Source of the DNA: Dehalococcoidales bacterium
Lineage (GTDB): Bacteria > Chloroflexota > Dehalococcoidia > Dehalococcoidales > UBA2162
NCBI GenBank assembly: GCA_030648675.1
Contig: JAUSGV010000173.1
Coordinates: 1 to 12,189, forward strand
Length of the DNA: 12,189 bases
Direction of reading: 5' to 3'
Under the pieces are notes generated by a model that worked only from the letters and a program-made list of their open reading frames with translations, was not told the origin of the DNA and made no database searches. How positions within the stretch are numbered: the stretch's first letter is position 1; the number at the start of each line of letters is the position of its first letter. This document shows, piece by piece, positions 1 through 4,225 of this stretch. The position numbers and the translations under genes were made by a program.

Positions 1-525
1 GGCCCGGGCGAGCCGCTTGTTCTCGTCCCGTTCCGGGAATCCGGTGGAGACGATGTAAGCCTTGTGTTCTTTATTGTCGAAGGCTATAACCGCATCGTAA
101 AAGCCGAAATAGCATTCCGGCACATCGAGGTCGTCCACTGCCTTTTGCGGCAGTTGTTCGATGAAATGGCAGAGGTCGTAGCTCAGGTAGCCTACGGCAC
201 CGCCGGTGAAAGGCACGGGTGTCGGTGTTGGATCGAGCCGGTAGAATTCCAGCAGGCGCCGGAGCATGTCGAAAGGGCTGCCGGTTATGCGGGCTTTGGC
301 TGCCCCCTGCGTCAGGTGGCCGGTGTTCCCGCGCGTGCTGAGTACGAGGAAGGGATCGCTGCCGATGAAGGAATAGCGGCCCAGCTTTTCCGGGTCCATC
401 CCGCTGTCGAGGAAGAAGCTGAATTTCCTGTCCTTGAAATGCCCGAAGGCTTCCAGAGGCGACAGGACCGTTTCCAATTCCGCGATGAGTGGAACGTGCT
501 TGTTCTTAGTCGACCCGGAAGGCAT
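1..525 (-). CDS. pabB: Aminodeoxychorismate synthase component I (PabB-like), 5' part; gene continues past the left edge
   Basis: Reading the minus strand from ATG at 525 gives 175 open codons to the window edge. The visible part is the N-terminal domain of the anthranilate synthase/PabB family, which with a glutaminase partner converts chorismate to 4-amino-4-deoxychorismate for folate synthesis in the cytoplasm. Family hallmarks seen are FLDSGMDPEKLGRYSFIGSD (about residues 37-56), then PFTGGAVGYLSYDLC (about 106-120) and ECYFGFYDAVIAFDN. The catalytic chorismate-binding domain lies outside the window. This ATG is the first start after an in-frame TAG at 552-550, and a G-rich SD (GGGGGG) sits 9 nt upstream. 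The gene starts 65 bp after the DUF2318 gene but has its own strong promoter, so it is probably an independent unit. A TrpE identity is possible; the wording of the motifs fits PabB better. Confidence 0.85.
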   Translation of the reverse strand, partial: MPSGSTKNKHVPLIAELETVLSPLEAFGHFKDRKFSFFLDSGMDPEKLGRYSFIGSDPFLVLSTRGNTGHLTQGAAKARITGSPFDMLRRLLEFYRLDPTPTPVPFTGGAVGYLSYDLCHFIEQLPQKAVDDLDVPECYFGFYDAVIAFDNKEHKAYIVSTGFPERDENKRLARA

Positions 526-552
526 GACCGATTTCCCCCCTGACGATGCCTA

Positions 553-581
553 ATCATATTGTCATGGGGAAATCGTGTCAA
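553..581 (-). promoter_or_regulatory. Sigma-70-type promoter for pabB
   Basis: The minus strand carries a perfect -35 TTGACA (581-576), a 17-bp spacer and a -10 TATGAT (558-553). Predicted transcription start is near 546, giving a leader of about 20 nt before ATG at 525. This is the best promoter match in the window and lies between the DUF2318 gene and pabB, separating pabB from the metal-type operon. Confidence 0.8.
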
Positions 582-590
582 TGCGAAGAC

Positions 591-1091
591 TTACGGCCGG
601 CCGGCGACTTCGGTATTGCTATAAGCTGTGGCCATGTCGTCGGCGTTCATAACCATGTTGCCGTTATTGACCTGGAAGGGTACGTCCGCTTTAGGGAAGG
701 GCACGCAGGCGCCGGATAAGCCGTCACCCGTTTTCGCATCGAAAACGGTGCTGCAGGTTTGGCAGACGAGGTTATTGCCGGCCAGGTTAAAACCGATAGA
801 ACGGCACGGAGGGCAGACGTTGGCCCGGGCGTAAGTTTTCCCATCGAGGTTGTAGGCCATGAACGCCATGGTCCCGGAAGCAGCCGGAATTCTGAAATGA
901 ACGAGCGTATTCTTGTCGATTTCGCTGACCGGGAACGATACCGTTTTGCCTGATACTTGGGGTGTAATCCACATGGGTTTAATGGCGGCCTGTGCCTGGC
1001 CGCCGCAGGCTGTAGCCACCAGGGCCAAACCTGACAAGACCATGATTCCCGCTACTGTTCGGCGATTTTTCAAAAGGCTATTTTTATTCAA
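591..1091 (-). CDS. DUF2318 (FtrD-like) lipoprotein with paired CxxC motifs
   Basis: This 166-residue protein (TTG start) begins with a basic N-terminus and a hydrophobic stretch ending in VATAC, so Cys29 is a likely lipid-attachment site. The mature part matches the DUF2318/FtrD-like pattern: CPPC (93-96), CQTC (110-113) and GACVPFPK with Cys129. These cysteines suggest binding of a metal or Fe-S group, or a redox role, outside the membrane. In known loci such proteins accompany P19/FTR1 ferrous iron transporters and, in some bacteria, a MacB-type ABC transporter like the one just upstream here. It is the last gene of the minus-strand block, separated from the ATPase by a 325-bp repeat-rich gap. 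Role in iron or other metal handling is inferred. Confidence 0.8.
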   Translation of the reverse strand: MNKNSLLKNRRTVAGIMVLSGLALVATACGGQAQAAIKPMWITPQVSGKTVSFPVSEIDKNTLVHFRIPAASGTMAFMAYNLDGKTYARANVCPPCRSIGFNLAGNNLVCQTCSTVFDAKTGDGLSGACVPFPKADVPFQVNNGNMVMNADDMATAYSNTEVAGRP

Positions 1092-1105
1092 TTGGTTTCT
1101 CCTTT
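1089..1105 (-). promoter_or_regulatory. SD that places the DUF2318 start at TTG 1091-1089
   Basis: The first in-frame ATG (1109-1107) lies upstream of, and its ORF reads through, a strong SD (AAAGGAGA, 1105-1098). Seven nucleotides after AGGAG comes an in-frame TTG (1091-1089). The TTG start gives a conventional lipoprotein signal peptide and is preferred over the ATG, which has no SD of its own. Confidence 0.75.
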
Positions 1106-1131
1106 GCATTCAGGTTTTGACAATTTATTAT

Positions 1132-1162
1132 CTGGATCCCGTATCAAGTACGGGATGACGAA
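1132..1162 (+). repeat. Palindromic intergenic repeat, copy 1
   Basis: Unit CTGGATCCC…GGGATGACGAA with perfect 8-bp arms ATCCCGTA (1136-1143) and TACGGGAT (1149-1156) around a TCAAG loop. It shares flanks CTGG and GAC with the other copies but has its own stem sequence. Confidence 0.85.
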
Positions 1163-1231
1163 TAGACATTCGCCATTTTTGTTCAATTTATGTTGTCTCC
1201 TTATATTTGGTTTTTATCCCTTTTCCCCCAC

Positions 1232-1258
1232 CTGGATTCCGGCTTTCGCCGGAATGAC
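1232..1258 (+). repeat. Palindromic intergenic repeat, copy 2
   Basis: CTGG + ATTCCGGC (1236-1243), loop TTTC, GCCGGAAT (1248-1255) + GAC. A perfect 8-bp hairpin. Confidence 0.85.
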
Positions 1259-1270
1259 GGGGGGATTTAC

Positions 1271-1297
1271 CTGGATTCCCGCCTACGCGGGAATGAC
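1271..1297 (+). repeat. Palindromic intergenic repeat, copy 3
   Basis: CTGG + ATTCCCGC (1275-1282), loop CTAC, GCGGGAAT (1287-1294) + GAC. It begins 13 bp after copy 2 in the same orientation. This version is nearly the same as the dRS3-type palindrome (ATTCCC-N8-GGGAAT) known from Neisseria. Confidence 0.85.
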
Positions 1298-1324
1298 AAG
1301 AGGGGTGGATTGCCCCCATCCCGA

Positions 1325-1365
1325 GATTCTTCGCCCCGATAGAATCGGGGCTCCAGCAATGACAA
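1325..1365 (+). repeat. Palindromic intergenic repeat, copy 4 (variant)
   Basis: A divergent member: GATTCTTC, then arms GCCCCGAT (1333-1340) and ATCGGGGC (1344-1351) around AGA, then CTCCAGCAATGACAAG. The AATGAC end matches the other copies, but the left flank differs and the hairpin sits further from the GATTC/AATGAC borders. Confidence 0.65.
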
Positions 1366-1371
1366 GGGGGT

Positions 1372-1402
1372 CTGGATCCCGGGTCAAGCCCGGGATGACG
1401 AA
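1372..1402 (+). repeat. Palindromic intergenic repeat, copy 5
   Basis: CTGG + ATCCCGGG (1376-1383), loop TCAAG, CCCGGGAT (1389-1396) + GACGAA. Same loop and right flank as copy 1, different stem. It abuts the end of the ATPase gene and overlaps the palindrome at 1395-1420. Confidence 0.85.
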
Positions 1403-1420
1403 CGGCTTGCCGTTCGTCAT
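1395..1420. repeat. Perfect inverted repeat spanning the ATPase stop codon
   Basis: Arms ATGACGAACGG (1395-1405) and CCGTTCGTCAT (1410-1420) flank a CTTG loop. The right arm contains the ATPase stop codon (1419-1417, minus strand) and the left arm reuses the GATGACGAA edge of repeat copy 5. The hairpin would form at the 3' end of the ATPase reading frame. There is no adjoining T-run, so it may stabilise or weaken the transcript end rather than terminate it cleanly. Confidence 0.7.
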
Positions 1421-2091
1421 TTCTGTTCGACTCTCTCCACTCGCCTCCCGTCTTTAAGATACACGATCTCTTTCGCATGTCTGGCAACTTCCGGACTGTG
1501 CGTAACCATGACGATACTGCGGCCCTCCTCGTTCAGTCGGGCGAATACCTCCAGGATATCCGCCCCGGTCTTCTGGTCCATGTTGCCCGTAGGCTCGTCG
1601 GCCAGGATAAGCGATGGATTGTGAATGATGGCACGGGCGATGGCTACCCGCTGCTGTTCTCCGCCGCTGAGCTGGCCGGGTTTATGCAGGGCGCGTTTTT
1701 CCAGCCCGACCATTTTCAGAAATTCCATAGCTTTATCGAGCCCTTGTCCGTTCGAGCCGCCGAACAAAAGGGGCATGTAAACGTTTTCAACGGCGGTAAG
1801 CGAAGGCAGCAAGTGGTATTGCTGGAAAACGTAGGCTATCCGCCGTCGTCTTACTTCCACCAGGGAATTTTCGTCCAGGTTATCGATACGTTTGCCGTCG
1901 AGAAGTACCTCGCCGCCCGAGATCCGGTCGAGTCCGCCGATAATGTTGAGCAGCGTCGATTTGCCGCTCCCGGAAGGCCCCATAATGGCGATATAGTCGC
2001 CCTTGTTTACCTTCAGCGACACCTTGTCCAGGGCCACCACGCGGGCTTCGCCTTCACCGTAAACCTTTAAAGCTTCTTTTACTTCTAACAT
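1417..2091 (-). CDS. MacB/LolD-type ABC transporter ATPase
   Basis: This 224-residue cytoplasmic ATPase is complete. It shows Walker A GPSGSGKST (38-46), the Q-loop at Gln90 (YVFQQYHL), ABC signature LSGGE (141-145), Walker B LILADE (161-166), the D-loop (GNMD) and switch His198 (VTHS). Length and the GPTGN-like region place it with the MacB/LolD/FtsE group, which power FtsX-type permeases that act on extracytoplasmic proteins or lipoproteins rather than importing small solutes. The start ATG is preceded by GAGG overlapping the TGA of the permease gene, with only 9 bp between the two genes, so translation is probably coupled. The substrate is not evident. The FtrD-like neighbour suggests a metal-related envelope process. 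Confidence 0.93.
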   Translation of the reverse strand: MLEVKEALKVYGEGEARVVALDKVSLKVNKGDYIAIMGPSGSGKSTLLNIIGGLDRISGGEVLLDGKRIDNLDENSLVEVRRRRIAYVFQQYHLLPSLTAVENVYMPLLFGGSNGQGLDKAMEFLKMVGLEKRALHKPGQLSGGEQQRVAIARAIIHNPSLILADEPTGNMDQKTGADILEVFARLNEEGRSIVMVTHSPEVARHAKEIVYLKDGRRVERVEQK

Positions 2092-2100
2092 TCCTTTACC

Positions 2101-3291
2101 TCATAAAGCACGGAAGGAGTCCGAGACTTTTATCGTTGTTGCCCGATAGGCCGGATACGCCGCCGAAGCAATGGCGACGATTATGGACATCAGCAGCGAC
2201 AGCGGCAGGTACCACGGCTCTAAAGTCACCGCCGCTCCCTCGAAGACAAGCGGTGCGGTGCCCCAAGCGATCAGTGTTCCAGCCATGTACCCCAGTAGTC
2301 CGCCGATGATTCCGATTAAAACAGCTTCATAGATGAACACCTTTATAATCTGATTGCGGGAGGCACCGACCGCCCGCATTATCCCGATGTCCTTTATCCG
2401 CTCGTGGACGGAAGTCATCATGGTGTTGACCACGCCAAAAGCCCCGATAAGGAGGGTGATCCCTGCCAGGGCGAGCATGAACTTGCTCATCTTGTCCACC
2501 ATGCCCATTTCGGTCGCGGCTACCTGTTTTACCGCCAGCGCCCGAACGCCGGGGATGATGTTGTTGATACCGGCGGCGATATTCTCCACCGGACAACCGT
2601 TGCATAACGCCCGGACGTCTATCGACGAAATGACGCCTTCTTTGCCGAAGGCGGCCTGCAAAGTCGGTAGCGGCACGAAAACCTGGTAATCGTCACCAGA
2701 GCCTGTGTCATCCAGTATTCCTGCAACCGTAATCTCTGTATTGTTGAGAACGATCTTGTCGCCAACATCCAGGTGGAGAAGCTGCGCTACCTGAGAGCCG
2801 ATAACGGCATCGTCGGGCTTTTCGAGCCATTTTCCTTTGCTTATTTCCCACCATGTCTTGATCGACCTCTCTTCCTTAGGGTCGATACCGACGGCGAGCA
2901 GGGACGTGCCGTTGACTTTGGTGTTTACGTAGAGCTTCGGGGCAATGGTGGCTATGTTACCCGGGTCCTTTATGTCCAAAGTCTCTCTGATCATACTGTC
3001 GGCTATCTGCCGCACCTGCGGCAGCACGCTTTCCTGGATGTAGTTGTCGCCCACCGCCAACGAACCCATATTCAGGTTGCCCAGGGCAGCATCGACGTTG
3101 CTTATCGCCGGCAGAATGTTCAGGTTAGCCCCGTATTTTTCAAGCTGGGCGTATATCTTTTGCTGGCCGGCGTTGGCGATGGTCAGGATGCCGACGACGG
3201 TCATGGCGGCGATAACGATGCCCAGCGCCGCGTAAAGCACGCGTTTTTTTCTGCGTAATACGTCTTTGAATACCAACTGGTAAAGTTTCAC
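2101..3291 (-). CDS. FtsX/MacB-type ABC permease with an extracytoplasmic CxxC
   Basis: The 396-residue protein has the usual four-helix layout: TM1 about 19-40, a large extracytoplasmic MacB_PCD-type domain about 41-270, then TM helices about 271-292, 318-345 and 362-382 (FtsX domain). The cytoplasmic coupling motif HERIKDIGIMRAVGASRNQI (297-316) contacts the ATPase. Such permeases work by mechanical coupling across the membrane instead of forming a solute channel. An unusual feature is CNGC (Cys230-Cys233) in the outer domain, which could form a disulfide or bind metal and fits the Cys-rich products of its neighbours. The start is GTG at 3291, with a strong SD (GGAGG) 5 nt upstream. Confidence 0.92.
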   Translation of the reverse strand: MKLYQLVFKDVLRRKKRVLYAALGIVIAAMTVVGILTIANAGQQKIYAQLEKYGANLNILPAISNVDAALGNLNMGSLAVGDNYIQESVLPQVRQIADSMIRETLDIKDPGNIATIAPKLYVNTKVNGTSLLAVGIDPKEERSIKTWWEISKGKWLEKPDDAVIGSQVAQLLHLDVGDKIVLNNTEITVAGILDDTGSGDDYQVFVPLPTLQAAFGKEGVISSIDVRALCNGCPVENIAAGINNIIPGVRALAVKQVAATEMGMVDKMSKFMLALAGITLLIGAFGVVNTMMTSVHERIKDIGIMRAVGASRNQIIKVFIYEAVLIGIIGGLLGYMAGTLIAWGTAPLVFEGAAVTLEPWYLPLSLLMSIIVAIASAAYPAYRATTIKVSDSFRAL

Positions 3292-3363
3292 TCAAGCCTC
3301 CTCAGATAAAAGTTGTTGGGGTAAAAGGAAAGTTTCCGGGAAGCCGGCCGCCGAATCAGTTCA

Positions 3364-3391
3364 AATAAAAAAGCAAAAATAAAAAAGCAAA
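3364..3391. repeat. Tandem 14-bp A-rich direct repeat
   Basis: Two exact copies of AATAAAAAAGCAAA (3364-3377 and 3378-3391) lie between the Cys-rich gene and the permease. On the minus strand they are T-rich and follow a small hairpin (CCGGA-AA-TCCGG, 3420-3409) by about 17 nt. This could attenuate transcription between the two genes, but the hairpin is short and the spacing is poor for an intrinsic terminator. Confidence 0.6.
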
Positions 3392-3423
3392 GACTGATCG
3401 GTGCGAAACCGGATTTCCGGAGG

Positions 3424-3828
3424 CTAGAGTGAAGCGGGGTCGTCTGAGTTAAGACTGTTGCGGCATTGGTAAGTGGCTTCGAAACGGGGTGGTGATTCCA
3501 CGACTTGTTGGGGTGGAACGGCGTTGCGGCAAACAGAAGGGGACTCGGCGGCAACGGCCGCGGTAAGGCCAACCGGCAGATTGAAGTTGTCCGGAGAACT
3601 ATAGGACACGATCCTGGCGTCCGCGGCCGATGATATCCGGCATTGGACCAACTGGCAGTGTGCGAGGCAGTTATCAGATGCCGGTGCAGCAGCCTTAGCA
3701 GGACTGGTACCGCAGTGAGAGCCGCTCATGTCGCCTGAGGCTGCCAGAGCCAGCGCCGGGGCCAGAGCGAGGGCAAACAGTGCGATGATTGTACCGAATA
3801 AGATAGTCTTCAGGATGAAAGTACGCAT
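3424..3828 (-). CDS. Small secreted Cys-rich protein, possibly metal-binding
   Basis: I do not recognise a named family. The 134-residue product has a clear signal peptide (basic start, hydrophobic 8-29, likely cleavage near ALALAA/SG at 30-31). The mature part has six cysteines (39, 54, 58, 63, 100, 122), including HCG at 38-40, CLAHCQLVQC (54-63) and a conserved-looking tail YQCRNSLNSDD. The Cys/His cluster suggests metal binding or disulfides outside the membrane. It is the first gene of the minus-strand block leading to the ABC permease, ATPase and DUF2318 protein, 132 bp upstream of the permease. There is no SD before the ATG; a promoter ends 7 nt upstream, so the mRNA may be leaderless. 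Confidence 0.7.
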   Translation of the reverse strand: MRTFILKTILFGTIIALFALALAPALALAASGDMSGSHCGTSPAKAAAPASDNCLAHCQLVQCRISSAADARIVSYSSPDNFNLPVGLTAAVAAESPSVCRNAVPPQQVVESPPRFEATYQCRNSLNSDDPASL

Positions 3829-3835
3829 CTAACAG

Positions 3836-3864
3836 ATTTTACCATTTGTTACACCAAAATTCAA
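3836..3864 (-). promoter_or_regulatory. Promoter of the Cys-rich/ABC block, predicting a leaderless mRNA
   Basis: The minus strand has TTGAAT (3864-3859), a 17-bp spacer and TAAAAT (3841-3836). The expected start of transcription is at about 3829, immediately before the ATG at 3828, which agrees with the lack of an SD. Confidence 0.6.
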
Positions 3865-3891
3865 ATTTCGATAAATGGGCGTTCAACCAAA

Positions 3892-3983
3892 ATTGTCATT
3901 GCGAGATTCGGCATCCAGCCGAACCGAAGCAATCTATATCAATTTACCGAGATTGCCACGGGCTTAGCCCTCGCAAAGACAAT
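3892..3983. repeat. Longer imperfect palindromic element (GTCATTGCGAG type)
   Basis: Ends ATTGTCATTGCGAG (3892-3905) and CTCGCAAAGACAAT (3970-3983) are inverted repeats matching at 13 of 14 positions. Inside are a hairpin TTCGGC-atcca-GCCGAA (3907-3923) and AAGCAATCT … GAGATTGCC. This is a widespread type of bacterial intergenic repeat in which GTCATTGCGAG and GCAATCTC elements alternate. It encodes no protein and may be a non-autonomous mobile element. Confidence 0.7.
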
Positions 3984-4130
3984 ATTTATGAAACAGGCTT
4001 CACGTGTTTGGGCTTTTTGGATGAATAGGAGCAAATGAGTGCTAACTTTTTTCGTTTTGTTTCGTTATATTAATTGTGAGATGAACCTTTTCACCGCAAG
4101 ACGCATATAAGTGTATAGACGCTAGCGAAC

Positions 4131-4155
4131 CATTCCTGAGGAAGCAGGAATCCAG
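4131..4155 (-). repeat. Palindromic intergenic repeat, copy 6 (reverse orientation)
   Basis: Read on the minus strand this is CTGGATTCCTG…CAGGAATG, the same frame as the plus-strand copies. Arms ATTCCTG (4132-4138) and CAGGAAT (4145-4151) flank AGGAAG. It faces copy 7, 20 bp away. Confidence 0.65.
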
Positions 4156-4174
4156 CGTGATTATTAATTTGGTT

Positions 4175-4203
4175 CTGGATTCCGTATTGAGTACGGAATG
4201 ACA
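4175..4203 (+). repeat. Palindromic intergenic repeat, copy 7, in the A2M leader
   Basis: CTGG + ATTCCGTA (4179-4186), loop TTGAG, TACGGAAT (4192-4199) + GACA. The hairpin ends 11 bp before the GGAGG SD of the A2M gene and would be part of its 5' untranslated leader. Confidence 0.8.
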
Positions 4204-4225
4204 AATTGGTTAGACGGAGGTACTT

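Larger units (their letters stand above)
1076..1203 (-). repeat. Duplicated translation-start region of the DUF2318 gene
   Basis: Plus-strand 1076-1105 (the SD and first codons of the DUF2318 gene) is closely matched by 1171-1203. On the minus strand both read AAGGAGA, a short spacer, then TTG AAY AAA AAT RGC. The 17-bp core differs at two positions and the spacer is about 3 nt longer upstream. The upstream copy leads only into a short open frame that crosses palindrome 1132-1162 and stops at the real gene's start. It may be a relic of a duplicated gene end, or of an insertion that duplicated its target. Confidence 0.45.
1092..1416. other. Repeat-rich gap between DUF2318 and ABC ATPase genes
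   Basis: No convincing gene lies here; open frames on both strands consist of repeat sequence. The gap holds five short palindromes (1132-1162, 1232-1258, 1271-1297, about 1325-1365, 1372-1402) and the duplicated start region. I see no clear promoter for the DUF2318 gene, which may be read from upstream or from a weak promoter in this gap. Confidence 0.7.
3829..4225. other. Divergent, repeat-rich intergenic region upstream of the A2M gene
   Basis: This 397-bp stretch has no convincing gene; the 60-codon plus-strand frame at 3846-4028 runs through repeat sequence. It contains the leftward promoter (3836-3864), a 92-bp imperfect palindromic repeat (3892-3983), an AT-rich segment (about 4045-4075), and two small palindromes in opposite orientation (4131-4155 and 4175-4203). 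A rightward promoter for the A2M gene is expected but not clear; TTCACC (4090-4095), an 18-bp gap and TATAGA (4114-4119) is a weak candidate. Confidence 0.6.

Noticed and set aside
64..543. Plus-strand 159-codon frame opposite pabB
   Set aside because: It is antisense to a minus-strand frame with clear PabB motifs; its own translation has no recognisable domain.
312..581. Minus-strand 89-codon frame overlapping pabB
   Set aside because: It shares the strand but not the frame of pabB, runs across the pabB promoter, and its product is a Ser/Arg-rich shadow.
1132..1402. Possible CRISPR array in the repeated region
   Set aside because: The repeats vary in their stems, have irregular spacing and are palindromic elements also found singly elsewhere; no cas genes are present.
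1092..1487. Open frames on both strands across the palindrome cluster (1092-1457 plus, 1188-1487 minus)
   Set aside because: They translate repeated palindromes into the peptides typical of such repeats (WIPAFAGMT, CHSRVGGNP); these are well-known false gene calls.
3288..3572. Minus-strand 94-codon frame between the Cys-rich gene and the permease
   Set aside because: It overlaps the Cys-rich gene out of frame and continues over A/T-rich repeat sequence; no SD or signal supports it.
3846..4028. Plus-strand 60-codon frame in the divergent region
   Set aside because: It is made mostly of the GTCATTGCGAG-type repeat and has no SD.
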